Positions 21,517 to 32,253 of a DNA stretch of 64,000 nt are shown here, one piece after another. Position numbers and translations under genes: made by a program. The notes under the pieces are model-generated. The model was not told the DNA's origin and made no database searches. It saw only the letters and a list, made by a program, of their open reading frames with translations. Source of the DNA: Gautieria morchelliformis (taxonomy: Eukaryota > Basidiomycota > Agaricomycetes > Gomphales > Gomphaceae); NCBI GenBank assembly GCA_015179125.1, contig WHVA01000250.1, forward strand, positions 62,001 through 126,000. Direction: 5' to 3'. Position 1 is the stretch's first letter, and each line of letters opens with the position of its first letter.

Positions 21517-22101
21517 GGTGCAGCATCTTTTTCACTGTTTGATAGCACCCTATCGCTTTGAAGATACGTCCCTCGACCTTCTTGTAACTGGCATTGGCAG
21601 GAAGCTTCACACGCTCAACAAACCCTTCGGCTTCAGTGCCGTCCGGAACACGCAAGATAATTACTTGGCCATGAAATGAGCATCAAATTATAAATGAAAA
21701 ATATGATGGCATACCAGGTTCATCAATATCCTTTACCTGTTTGGGAACTGCCACCTCTACTAACTCTTCAGACTCTGAGTCTCGATTAGGGTCGTTGGGC
21801 TCGGCTTTGGACTCGGATGCACTTTGAGCCGGCTGGGTCTCTTCCTCATATGAAGACCCTGACTCAGATTCGAAGTCTTCAAAAGTTACTTTTTTTGCCA
21901 CCTGACGTTTCAGTCGAAAAGTGCTAGTAGTTTGAACAGATTCTAAATAACTGGTGAGCTTGAAATAGCATCTTTATATATAAACGGACCTTTGCCCTGA
22001 ATTCCCGCTATGTCAGGTGACAGTTCCTCTGGAGGTTCTTTGACCTTTTTCATTGCTCGTGTTGACTTGGTGGGCTGTCTTTTATTTTTGTTATTTCCCA
22101 T
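21517..22101 (-). pseudogene. hypothetical acidic/basic gene cut by the gypsy B LTR
   Basis: The minus strand shows a three-exon model: exon 1 from ATG at 22101 to 21990, exon 2 21942-21715, exon 3 from 21663 until the LTR at 21516. The reading phases agree across both introns (46 and 51 nt, GTCCGT..TTTAG and GTATGC..CCAAG). The protein starts with a Lys/Arg-rich segment, then an acidic Ser/Glu stretch (SESGSSYEEET), then a folded-looking part (VIILRVPDGTEAEGFVERVK). I do not recognise the family. It resembles lineage-specific Agaricomycete proteins often found near repeats. It has lost its 3' end at the LTR junction. The region 22102-22440 has no supported gene. Confidence 0.4.
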
Positions 22102-22440
22102 TGTTGGTAAGGCAAGTTGAACTTGGTCGGGTTATGCCGATTCATAATAGGCGGCTTGCCGCGCTGCACCATCGACAACACCACGCACCACAGACACTTC
22201 AGCCTCTCTTGGTTCGGCACTCGTCTTCCATATGAACTTGCCCCGGGCTTCGAAGCATCCGCTGACCCTGTTCTTCAATCGCGCCTTTTCGCTTAGCTCC
22301 ACAGGCTCGCCGTCAAGTACCAGCAGCGCCCTGTCAACTCCCCCATAACCCCAGTGGCCAACTTCCGTGAGTATCCCAGCACATATTCCTCATACCAGGG
22401 TGTCTGACCACTCGACTCCCGCAGAGCGCCACGGCCCAGG

Positions 22441-22770
22441 CGCATTCGTGTCCCAGGGCACGCGTACCTGCACCCGCACCTGCCGCCGCCCATTCCCCCA
22501 CCACCCCGTCCTCCTGCACCAGCTTGCACACCCCAGCACCTCCGCGCCCCTCACCCCGCCGCGTACGCGTGCACCCCCCGCGTCCTTCGCGTCATTACCC
22601 AACCCGTCCCTACACCTGCGCCCGTACCTGCACCCGCACCCGCCGCCGCCCGCTTCTCCACCACCCCATCCTCCTACACCAGCTCACCCACCTCTGCCCC
22701 CGCGTCCTTCGCGTCGCCGCCCAACCCGTCCCTGCACCCGCACCCGCACCCGCACCTGCACCCGTACCTG
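22441..22770. repeat. GC-rich minisatellite, left part
   Basis: This is an array of CACCCGCACCTGC-type short units alternating with longer blocks of about 100-115 bp that include CACCACCCCGTCCTCCT and CCAACCCGTCCCTGCACC. It continues at 24303 after the solo LTR that interrupts it. Long proline/histidine-rich open frames here are a result of the repeat, not genes. Confidence 0.8.
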
Positions 22771-24302
22771 TGTAGGGGAACAGCTGTTCAACCAGCCAAG
22801 GAAGGCTGCACAACCAGCCCTAGTCTTTTCCTTTTTGTCTTGACAATATGTAAAAACACAATTGAAGAATTAACAGTATCTTTATGCTGTTAATACAACT
22901 GGGGAAAGGCTTTTCAAACATTCCTCTAGTTATCTCATATTTTTCCTTATTTTTCCAAAGTCTCCATGGCTCAAACTACCATTTTTCTGTCATTACAGAG
23001 TTGTGGATCCTCCAGCACCCACAACTCTGTTCCGTGCGCTCTATTTCAAACTCCGCCCGGCACCTCGGCGGTGGCCGCATTTTCAGACTTATGGTCACCC
23101 AAGCACCCACAAGTCCGGCAGGATGGCTCTCTCAGTATTTCCAGCTGAGTCCCAAACAGTTGCTATATGCAGCCATAGCAACTGTGCAGCCTGTTTGGCT
23201 TCACCAAACAATGGGGATCATGGTCAGTAATGACAACTAGGCTGTACCAGGCTATGCTCAGCTGTGCTAAGCAGTGCTCTTAGTAATTATGGCTACAGAG
23301 CCCTAATTGGCTCAGAACTGCTTACTCAGCTTCTGAGTGCCAAATACATGGTTATCTGGAGATACAGCCTCAATGACTCAACCAATCCAGGCACAACTTG
23401 GAGAGTCAGGAGTACATGACTCAGCCAAGCTGTGCCATGACACATGACCCTTTTCAGTGAGTCATTCCTGACAAATCAAGCTCTGATTGGTAGGAAGCAT
23501 GGTAGAGTCCCCTGGAAACAGCCAGGTTCTTCCAACCCTTTCTTCTATCTTCCACAAGCTTCTTCCCCCATTCCATTAATAGATAGAAGGTTCTACCTGC
23601 TTACTAAGCCCTTGTACATTACAATATAAAGGAGGCCCTTTGCCTGCCATTTGAGCAATCAATCTACCCATCTTCTATCCTACACAGCTTGTGTGACTTG
23701 CACATCTTACCTAAGTTCCTAACCCGAACTAGAATACTACTCTTGCTTAGAGTAACTATTCTTAGTTAAGTAGTTGCTTTACTGCTTAGCCACTTAGCCT
23801 AACACGCTGGGTGCAACTCTACAGAGTGAGGTTGGCAATCGATTTTCTTGTCAATTAGCACTCCAATACCTGAGACGAGCTGTTCAGTTGATTTTCCTGT
23901 TCAGTGACTTTCACAAGTCAAGTCAAGTTGTGCGCGAAAGCCACTTCACATTACTCTCTCATTATTGCAGTGCATTGACGTTGGTCGACCCAATCCACTT
24001 ACAAACTCTCCTGCGGAGCCTATTCCCTCTTTATTAAAAGGAATACTCTTGGACCCCGATAGTGTCCTTGAACCTACACACTCTTTTAGTTTATTGTTCA
24101 GTGCAGCTAAGAAACGCATTGCCTTCCAGCTGTAATAACTTGGACTAGTTATTACACAGATTGCAACCAAGGTACAAATATTAAATTATTTCCGGAGTTG
24201 TGCTGCTGCATTGAACTGGTATTCTACTAGTCATGTAAACGACAAGTTCTGATAGACAGAGGTGTTAGCAATAACACCAAAGTCTTGAAGGGTTCCAAAA
24301 CA
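22771..24302 (+). mobile_element. solo LTR of family C (copy C1)
   Basis: This 1532-bp unit starts TGTAGGGGAACAGCTG and ends GGGTTCCAAAACA. It is flanked by the direct repeat ACCTG (22766-22770 and 24303-24307) and sits inside the minisatellite. There is no internal region, so it is a solo LTR. A TATA-like element (CAATATAAAGG) lies near 23620. Related copies are at 26675-28056, 28292-30934 (minus) and about 31005-31838. Confidence 0.85.
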
Positions 24303-24690
24303 ACCTGCACCCGCACCCGCACCCGCCGCCGCCCGCTTCCCCAGCACCCCGTCCTCCTACACCAGCTCGCCCACCTCCGCCCCCCTGTCCTTCACATTGC
24401 CACCCAACCCGTCCCTGCACCCGCACCCGCCGCCACCCGCTTCCCCACCACCCTGTCCTCCTACACCAGCTCGCCCACCTCTGCCCCCACATCCTTCGCG
24501 TTGCCACCCAACCCGTCCCTGCACCCGCACCCGCACCCACACCTGCACCCATACCTGCACCCGCACTCGCACCCGCCGCCGCCCGCTCCCCCACCACCCC
24601 GTCCTCCTACACCAGCTCGCCCACCCCAGCACCTCCGCGCCCCTCACCCCACCGCATACGCGTGCGCCCCCGCAGTTTCCGAGCTCAAGA
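24303..24690. repeat. GC-rich minisatellite, right part
   Basis: This continues the array at 22441-22770. About three long units can be seen here, each holding GTCCTCCTACACCAGCTCGC and CCAACCCGTCCCTGCACC, separated by CACCCG/CACCTG repeats. Confidence 0.8.
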
Positions 24691-24691
24691 A

Positions 24692-24966
24692 CATGTCAGG
24701 ATCGGCGAAGTTGCCTTATGGTGCATTGGCACTCAGTGCCGAAGGGATCAAAGATGCTATTACGAACTTTGATGACGCATATGTTCCATGTTATATGATC
24801 CCTCAGATTTTTGGGGCTTATGCTACACAGGAGGAAATCCGACATCGAGAATGAACGCCTACCGTCAGATCTCACTGATCCAACGTCAGAAGAAGCTAAG
24901 CCCTTCCTCTCCAATCCTACGACACCCTCTTCTGGAGATTCTCCTGTAGTGGGTTCTCACCATTAG
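24692..24966 (+). pseudogene. small hypothetical gene fragment beside the minisatellite
   Basis: An ATG at 24692 opens a frame of 53 residues (MSGSAKLPYGALALSAEG...). After it, coding-like sequence goes on in another frame to a stop at 24966 (PSDLTDPTSEEAKPFLS). The change of frame near 24845 suggests decay, or a missed short intron. I do not recognise the family. 24967-25238 holds AT-rich sequence with nothing I can name. Confidence 0.3.
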
Positions 24967-25238
24967 TACAAAGTAGCAAACAAAATTAAAACCTGCATTG
25001 AACTACATACAGTAAGCTAAGCTTGCCCTCAGCACCCAAAATGCAAAATAAAAAATGCTTGTTTTATTTGGATTTTTTAGTTCTATGCCCTAGCTATGGT
25101 CCACATAGCTTCAGATATGAAATTTCAAGCGAATCGGAGCGATATCAAGCAAGATATCGTTGTTCGAAGTTTGCGTGCTAAAACAGAAGCAAATCCGACG
25201 CGCGCCTTAGGTACTGCAAACGGGTGTAAGGCCATTAA

Positions 25239-25701
25239 TGTTAAGAACATAAGTCATACTTAAGAATCAACCCAAGGGACGAGCTGAGGTTTGGGAATGG
25301 AGGGCTTGGCTTCAACTTCGTAGGTTGCACCCACTACAGTGTTCTGCCCTAATTTTGGGAAACAGATTCAGGAAGTGATCTGGCTTCAAGCTGAGGTTCG
25401 GAATTGAGATCAGACAGAGAAGTGGAAGATACAAGGATCTAAGTCAATATCAGAACTGAGGATTTAGTGTGCATGATGGGGGTTTATATACTAATTGTAA
25501 GGAATGGAAAGAGGGCATCAATGGCTGTATCCAGCAGGAAGGATGGTAGACGGACGATCATCAGAAATGGAACAGGATTATCTAGGAAAGGAAGTTAGGG
25601 TGAATGATGAACCGATGGGAACCCGAGTTAAGCCGAGAAGGGTTCCTGAGCGAGAGCTGAGGCCGAGGCCTCGGTTCCAGACTTGGGAACGGGTCTTAAC
25701 A
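25239..25701 (-). repeat. LTR of a third gypsy-like family (LTR D)
   Basis: On the minus strand it starts TGTTAAGACCCGTTCCC at 25701 and ends TATGTTCTTAACA at 25239, 463 bp. A purine tract and the hairpin TATGGCC..GGCCATA precede it, so it is the 3' LTR of an element that runs to the right. A TATA-like AGTATATAAAC lies within it near 25485. The accessory gene at 25831 has the same position and antisense direction as the one in gypsy B. Pol and the 5' LTR are not found. Confidence 0.75.
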
Positions 25702-25830
25702 GTACCTCCCTCTTATGGCCAAACCCATGGCCATAAGTGAGATTCCAGAGATTGCCAGGATGAATGGATTATATAAGCTTTGTTTCGCATCTCTTTTCTT
25801 GCTTCCTCCCATCACCATCAGTAGTTCCCC

Positions 25831-26671
25831 ATGTCAGACGCTCAGGATCCTCAGGAACCAACAGTCAAAAAGCTTGATGCGGAACTCGAGTGTGAGGAGC
25901 GAGGGGCTGAGGAGAAGAGGAACCGGTTGAGGGAAAAACATTGCCTTGCCCAGGAGTGTAAGGAAGCGGCAGAGAAGAAGAAGTTGGAGGAGGAATGGAG
26001 AGCGAAGGAATCCAAGGAGGAGCGAGAGTGGCAATGCAAAGCGGAAGCCAAGGAAGAGGAGTGCAAGGCTTGGGAAGCCAAAGGAGAGGCTCGGGAGGCC
26101 AAGAAGAAGGCTCGGGAGGCTAAGGTAGCCACTTGTGCACATTTAAGAAGATGCCTTGATGATCTGCTTAAGGAGTTTCGGGAACAGCAAGCCTCGGTAA
26201 ACCAGGACATCCGGATTCCATCGCCTGAGCCAATCATTATGGACTCGGCTACTGCAAGGGCTTGGATTTTAATGTCCAAGCAGGCCATTGAGCGGATCCA
26301 GGTGAAAATGAAGCCAAGGGCAATGGGGGTGAAGAAATCGAAAGTGATGGAGGAGGAGTCAGAAGAGGAAGAAGTGAGTGTTCAGGTTTTATTACCCGGT
26401 TTGGTTTTGACTTGTCACTTTTTAGGATGATCTGTGTGACAACTGCTTCAGGCGGAAGGTTCCCTGCATTCATGGGATGAAGACAGCTTGTCGGGACTGC
26501 AATCTGCAGAAAGTGCACTGCAGTTTCACTGACGGAAAGTGCAAGCAGAGAGTCGGGGCCAGAGCCAAGGGGCCGGCAGCAAAAATGCCTAGGCCAATGC
26601 CAGTGAAGGCGACGGGAGTCAAACCATCGGTTGAAATCAAGGAAGGTCCTTCAGGATCGGGGTCAGGATAG
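25831..26671 (+). CDS. cysteine-cluster coiled-coil accessory gene (antisense to LTR D element)
   Basis: This two-exon gene has exon 1 at 25831-26373, an intron at 26374-26425 (52 nt, GTGAGT..TTTTTAG) and exon 2 from 26426. Exon 1 encodes a long Lys/Glu/Arg/Ala helix of coiled-coil type (residues about 15-110), a linker and an acidic stretch (EEESEEEE). Exon 2 begins with two Cys triplets in C-x2-C-x6-C spacing, CDNCFRRKVPC and CRDCNLQKVHC, like a small zinc-binding patch, followed by a basic Pro/Lys tail. The nearest stop is at 26669-26671, just before an LTR of family C; coding-like sequence is seen again beyond it at 28057. Its role is unknown. It may bind DNA, judging from the patch. Confidence 0.6.
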
Positions 26672-27110
26672 GGATGTATGGGAACTGCTGTGCAACAAGC
26701 ATACTATATGATCTCGGATCAGGCCATTCAACCAGCCCTGAAATGTCTCTTTTCTGTAACTTTGTAGTATCAAAGGCCTTTATCAAAGGCCTTTAAAATA
26801 ACCAATTATCGCCATCATAATAATGTCTACTATCCTCTTAAGGCCTATTCAAACATCCCTCTAATTATCTATGAATTTTGCCTATTTTTCCGAGGCTGTC
26901 TTCACTCAAACTCACTTATTTCTGTGCAGCAGAGTTGTGGATACACATGTCCCCACAACTCTGTTTCGGAATTCCAATTTCAAACTCCGACCGGACGCTC
27001 GCGTCGCTCGCGGCTTGTGCACCCGCGGTCACCCACAAATCCGGTCAGGTGGCTCCTTCAGACTCAGCCTCTGAGTTTGAAAAGCCTAGTCATTTGCTTG
27101 TACAGCCTCA

Positions 27111-27342
27111 ATGACTCAACTGACTCACGCACACCTTGGTGAGTCACATGCCCATGACTCACCCAGGCTATCATAAATCACATGAGTCCAATTAATGACT
27201 CATTCCTGACAAATCAAGCCCTGATTGGTGGAAAACCTAGTGGAGTCACCAGTAGGAGTCATTTCAAGTCACTGTGAGTCATTATGAGTCAGACAGAACC
27301 TTCCCACACATTCCAAGAGCTTCTTCGTGACTCATTCCCCCA
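27111..27342. promoter_or_regulatory. cluster of eight TGA[C/G]TCA sites in LTR C2
   Basis: Eight exact TGACTCA/TGAGTCA heptamers lie in about 230 bp, 55-290 bp upstream of the TATA box at 27397. This is the known binding site of Gcn4/AP-1-type bZIP factors, which in fungi (Gcn4/CpcA) respond to amino-acid starvation and stress. Other copies of family C hold several such sites too. Chance expectation is about one in 8 kb per site. Confidence 0.55.
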
Positions 27343-27396
27343 TTCCATTAATAGATAGAAGGTCCTACCGCTTAGTTAAGCGCCTGTACATTACGA

Positions 27397-27404
27397 TATA
27401 AAAG
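27397..27404 (+). promoter_or_regulatory. TATA box in LTR C2
   Basis: TATAAAAG stands downstream of the TGACTCA cluster. The same block is conserved in C1, C3 and C4, so it is likely the LTR promoter. Confidence 0.5.
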
Positions 27405-28056
27405 GAGGCCCTTTTTGCCTGCCTTTCATCAGCCAATCTACCCATCTTCTATCCTACATGTGACCTCGTGTGACTTGCATCTTACTAAGCTGCTAATCCC
27501 AGCTAGGGTTATTCACTTACTTTAGTGTCTAATTCCTTGTTAAGTAGTTACTTTACTGCTTAGCCACTTGGACTAATCCTCCGGGTGTAATTCTACAGAG
27601 TGAGTCTGTCAATTGAAAGTCTTGCCATTCGCACTCCAATACCCGAGACGATCTAGTCAGTTGATTTTCCTGATTAGAGACTTTCACAAGTCGCTTTGTT
27701 CACAAAACTCGTCCCTTGTTTTATTGCTGTGCACTGGTAGATTATCAGGGCAGTCCATTTATAAACTCGCCTGCTAAGTACATTCCTTTATATTTTGGAA
27801 TACGCTTGGACCCCGATAGTGTCCTTGAACCTACAGTCTTTTAGTTTATTGTTCAGTGCTGCTAGGAAACGCATTGCCTTCAATCTGTATTAACTTGGAC
27901 TAGTTCTTATGTGGATTGCAACCAAGGTACAAATATTAAATTATTTCCGGAGTTGTGCTGCAGCATTGTTTAATATTCTTTGAGTCTCATAAACTAGACG
28001 TTCTGATAGATTGAAGTGTTAGCAATAACACCAAAGTCTTGAAGGGTTCCAAAACA

Positions 28057-28291
28057 CGGGACCACCTATCAACGCCAGGCGACCCAAATTAACAGGTCTT
28101 TTGGGAGATCAGGCCTTGGTGGCCACCAGGGAGCTTTTAGCTCAGCAGAAGGCGCTCTTCGAGCACATGCATGACACATTGCGAGGAATCCTTGAGTTTG
28201 CCGAAAGAACTCATTGGCAAAACTCGCGTCTGAGCAAGCGGGTTCAATGGTGGATGGGTGCGGCTGAGGAAGCCGGTGTGTGGGGTTCGGG
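28057..28291 (+). pseudogene. exon piece of the accessory gene between two LTRs
   Basis: This 235-bp piece is open in plus orientation and encodes a helical, charged segment (LLAQQKALFEHMHDTL, then RLSKRVQWWMGAAEEAG). It lies between LTR C2 on the left and the minus-strand LTR C3 on the right, and its start coincides with the target duplication of C2. It belongs to the same gene as 25831-26671, which has been split by these insertions. Confidence 0.5.
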
Positions 28292-30934
28292 TGTTTTGGA
28301 ACCCTTCAAGGCTTTGGTGTTAGAGCTAACGCCTTGGTCTGTCAGAACATGTCGTATATGAAACTGCATGAATATTAGACACTACTGGTGTAATGAATAA
28401 CAAACTATTAGTTTGTAGGTTCGAGGATGACTATTGGGGTCCAAGTATTCCAAAAAGAGAGGAATGGCTTTCGCAGGAGAGTTTGTAAGTGGGCTGACCC
28501 GATTAATGTCAGCCCACTGCAATAAACGAGTGACTGGTTTTTGGGTAGTGACTTGTGAAAGTCTCTGAACAGGAAAATCGACTGATCAGATCGTCTCGGG
28601 TATTGGAGTGCTAATTGGCAAGAAAATCAATTGACAACCTCACTCTGCAGAATTTCTAGAGGGTTAGTCTGGGTGGCTAAGTAGAAAAGCAACTACTTAA
28701 CTGAGAATTAATACACTAAGCAAGTGTAATAACCCTAGCTGGGGTTAGCAGCCTGGTAAGCTGTGCAAGCTTGGCAAGTCACGCAAGGTGCGTTGGATAG
28801 AAGATGGTAGATTGGCTGATTTTACTAACACTTGCTCACGTTAGTAGCAGTGCTAGCTGCACAGGCTTTGGATTACTAACCCCCTAGCTGGGATCAGCGG
28901 CTGTGACTGGCACACAGGCTTGGCTGGATAGAAGGTACTGTATTGGCTGATGAAAAGGCAGGCAAAAGGGCCTCCTTTTATATTGTAATGTACATGAGCT
29001 TAGTAAGCAGGTAAAACCTTCTATCTATTAATGGAATGGGGGGAGCAGCTTGTGGAAGCTGGAAGAAAGTATAGGAAGGTTCTGGGTGGTTCCAGATGAC
29101 TCACAGTGTTTCCTACCAACCACAGCTTGATTTGTCAGGAATGACTCACTGATCAGAGTCATGTGACTTGGCACAGCTCAGTTGAGTCATGTACTCCTGA
29201 CTCACCAAGTTGTGCCTGGTTTGGTTGAGCCACTGAGGCTGTACATCAGTTATGACTTTGGCACTCAGAGGCTGAGTAAGCAAATCTGAGCCAATTAGTG
29301 CTCTGTAGCCACAATAACCAAGGGCACGGCTTAGCGCTGCCTTGTATAGCCTGATACAGCCTTGTTGCCATGTCTGACCAAGATCCCCACTGTTTGGTTC
29401 AGCCAAACAGGCTGCACAGTTGCTATGGCTGCATATAGCAATAGTTTGAGACTCAGCTGGAATTACTGGGAGAGCCATCCTGCCAGACTTGTGGGTGCTT
29501 GAGTGACCAGAAGTCTGAAATTAAGGTTACCGCCGAGGTGTCCAGCAGAGTTCCCTTGTCGAAGACAAGGGCTTCTAACCCTCCAGATTTTGTGATCGAC
29601 AGCACGGTTCTTTGTATTTGATGTTATGTATAGAGTACTTATTACTGAAAAGGGTAACTGGTTGTAATCCATTTATTTTGGAATTACTGAACAAGGGAAT
29701 TTGTCGGGCTTTGCTCAGCAAATTTGGAGATTCGAGTGTTGCCATGTTTATCCGGTGTCGTCATAGTTGACGCTTCATTAAATGTCTGAGTTAAGGAAAT
29801 AACTTTTTCGTGTGCGGTTAGTAAATCTTAATTCTACTGTGTTCCAGACTGTACATGGTTGGAGCTGGTTTACCGTGTGCGATTCTCCCGGCTCGTTTTG
29901 GTTTTTGTCTCACGTTACATTACAGTTTCTTTTAATTGCCTCCTTCTTTTATGGTTGGCTAACTTTCTGTTTTTAGGAATTTATGAAACCAGTGAGCTTG
30001 GAGAAGCTGGATCATTTGTTCCTTATTTTATCAACTGAAGACTTTTACTTCTTCGTCAATTCAGGTTTTCTAAAGGGCTCGGACGTTTCTGTTGCTTTTT
30101 CCTCATGAATTTATGAAATCGGTGGGCTGGGCTTTACCTGGTAACGGTCGACGAAACGTACTTTTTTTCAACCACTGATTTTTATTTCTTAATCAATTTT
30201 GTTTCTTAAGGGGCACCTGTGTTTGTTTAGGCTATATGAAATTGTACGGTTCTGTAAATACAAAGCACATAAACGAATGCACGAAGCCCCTAGCCGCCAA
30301 CACAAAATCCAACTCACCTCTGTCCCATCCGCCCACTGAACCACAAACTTATGCTGCAACATCACCGATAATGATCAATGCATAATCCAAACCGTCAGTA
30401 TTATTTATCTGAATCACAAAAACTTTCTTATAGTCATCTTAGCTGTGTAAGAAACAGGAATAAACCCTGACCGTCGCTCAATTCAGGTATCTTCTCACTT
30501 ATATCTTAACAATCTTTGTGTTCTAATGATAATTTGTTCAACTTGATAGTTGTACTTGTTTGCTAAAATTTGTATACATTTCATTATACTCGTAGTGACA
30601 GCCTGTTTTACCTATCGTATCATGGAAATAAAACCATTGATATTAATTATCATCAACCCCTTCGACAAGGGCTACGCCGGCATCGCCGGCCTCTAGTTTG
30701 AAATGGAAAGTCTGTGACAGAGTTGTGGGTGCAAATGGACACACAACTCTGCAATAGCAGAAATAAGGCAGTTTGGGCCAAATAAATTGTGGAAAAATAT
30801 GGTCCAGTTCTATTAACAGCATACAGGAACTGTTAATTCTTCAAAGGTAGTTTTACATGTTGTCAAGACAAATAGAAAGGACTAGGGCTGGCTGAGCAGC
30901 CTTCCTTGGCTGGTTGAACAGCCATTCCCCTACA
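28292..30934 (-). mobile_element. LTR of family C, minus strand, with a Helitron-like insertion (copy C3)
   Basis: On the minus strand it runs from TGTAGGGGAATGGCTG (30934) to GGGTTCCAAAACA (28292). It is longer than C1 because it contains the 1146-bp insertion at 29551-30696 and a local duplication at about 28820-28930. Flanking 5-mers do not match. It shares the TATA box and several TGACTCA sites with the other copies. Confidence 0.75.
29551..30696 (+). mobile_element. non-autonomous Helitron2-like element
   Basis: The insertion in LTR C3 has exact borders, because C1 and C2 show the empty site (..GAG/TTTGAAAT..). The left end reads TTCCCTTGTCGAAGACAAGG; the 12-mer CCCTTGTCGAAG (29553-29564) returns as its reverse complement at 30660-30671, about 25 bp inside the right end. 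Between this and the end is a hairpin, GCCGGCATCGCCGGC, and the terminus is CTCTAG. Asymmetric terminal inverted repeats, a 3' hairpin, CTAG-type end and a T-rich TT target are marks of Helitron2/Helentron elements. It has no Rep/helicase and no long open frame, so it would need an enzyme from elsewhere. Orientation is chosen from the hairpin end. Confidence 0.65.
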
Positions 30935-31004
30935 CAAATATACAGACCCCTGAAGAGTATGTAAATAGCCTTGGGCTTCTGGGCATTTTGGTTTTTGACT
31001 GATG

Positions 31005-31838
31005 CAAGCTGTTGTGCTAAGGCACATGACTCCATTCAGTGAGTCATTCCTGACAAATAAAGCTCTGATTGGTAGGAATCATAGTAGAATCACCTGAATG
31101 AGTCATTGTGAGTCACCTGGAATCAGCCAGTGCCTTCCAACACTTTCTTCCATCTTCCACAAGCTTCTTCCCCAATTCCATTAATAGATAGAAGGTTCTA
31201 CCTGCTTACTAAGCCCATGTACATGACAATATAAAAGGAGGCCCTTTGCCTGCCATTTGAGTAATCAATCTACCCATCTTCTGTCCTACACAGCTTGTGT
31301 GACTTGCACATCTTACCTAAGTTCCTAACCCGAACTAGAATACTACTCTTGCTTAGAGTAACTATTCTTAGTTAAGTAGTTGCTTTACTGCTTAGCCACT
31401 TAGCCTAACCCGCTGAGTGAAACTGTACAGAGTGAGGTTGGCAATCGATTCTCTTGTCAATTAGCACTCCAATACCCGAGATGAGCTGTTCAGTTGATTT
31501 TCCTGTTCAGTGACTTTCACAAGTCAAGTCAAGTTGTGTGCGAAAGCCACTTCACATTACTCTCATGTTACTGCAGTGCATTGACGTTGGTCAACCCAAT
31601 CCACTTACAAACTCTCCTGCAGAGCCTATTCCCTTTTTATTAAAAGGAATACTCTTGGACCCTGATAGTGTCCTTGAACCTACACACTCTTTTAGTTTAT
31701 TGTTCAGTGCAGCTAAGAAATGCATTGCCTTCTAGGTGTAATAACTTGGACTAGTTATTACACGGATTGCAACCAAGGTACAAATATTAAATTATTTCTG
31801 GAGTTGTGCTGCATTGAATTGGTATTCTACTAGTCGTG
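31005..31838 (+). repeat. partial LTR of family C (copy C4)
   Basis: It matches the 3' half of C1, from the TGAGTCATTCCTGACAAAT block to CTACTAGTC near 31838, then diverges shortly before the expected LTR end. It lies head to head with C3 on its left. No coding content. Confidence 0.7.
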
Positions 31839-31980
31839 CGTTGAAGGAACAATAAACGACACGCAGCAAAAATGCACAAAACTCCGCACGTGTCTAATTC
31901 ATCTCAGCCTTAGCCATCACCTCAGCTCAGTTCACGCAGGCACACCGCCTCACCATCACCAGTTCATTATCAGTTTCACC

Positions 31981-32184
31981 ATGCCATCTATCAGATCATC
32001 TTCGAATTCTATTCCTCTTCAGTCCCTGGACTCCCCTACGTCTAATACGGCATCACGATGGTCATTCAACTCAGAAGATATTCGACGTCATGCAGAGCTT
32101 CACAGTATTGTTCATCCACAGATGCGCCCAGAAACTCAGCTTTCGACAAAGCATCCCCATATAGACAGGGCGAGCTCCGTTTGA
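31981..32184 (+). CDS. small hypothetical ORF
   Basis: This is an open frame of 67 residues (MPSIRSSSNSIPLQS...) beginning after CACCATG, a good fungal start context, and preceded by CT-rich sequence. It is Ser/Thr/His-rich, with a helical-looking middle (SEDIRRHAELH). I do not recognise it and no intron model extends it. It could equally be chance. Confidence 0.2.
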   Translation: MPSIRSSSNSIPLQSLDSPTSNTASRWSFNSEDIRRHAELHSIVHPQMRPETQLSTKHPHIDRASSV

Positions 32185-32253
32185 GTAGCCCCCTTACCTT
32201 ATAAACCTTTATTGACTTTACATTGTTCGCCGAACTATATACCTCATTGCACA

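Larger units (their letters stand above)
26675..28056 (+). mobile_element. solo LTR of family C (copy C2)
   Basis: It runs from TGTATGGGAACTGCTG to GGGTTCCAAAACA, 1382 bp. The flanks AGGGA (26670-26674) and CGGGA (28057-28061) match in 4 of 5 bases, a probable target duplication. It splits the accessory gene at its left. It carries a TATA box (TATAAAAG, 27397-27404) and a dense group of TGACTCA sites at 27111-27342. Confidence 0.75.

Noticed and set aside
22367-24854. Proline/histidine-rich frames across the minisatellite
   Set aside because: These are translations of the tandem repeat; the minus strand gives equally long Gly/Arg frames.
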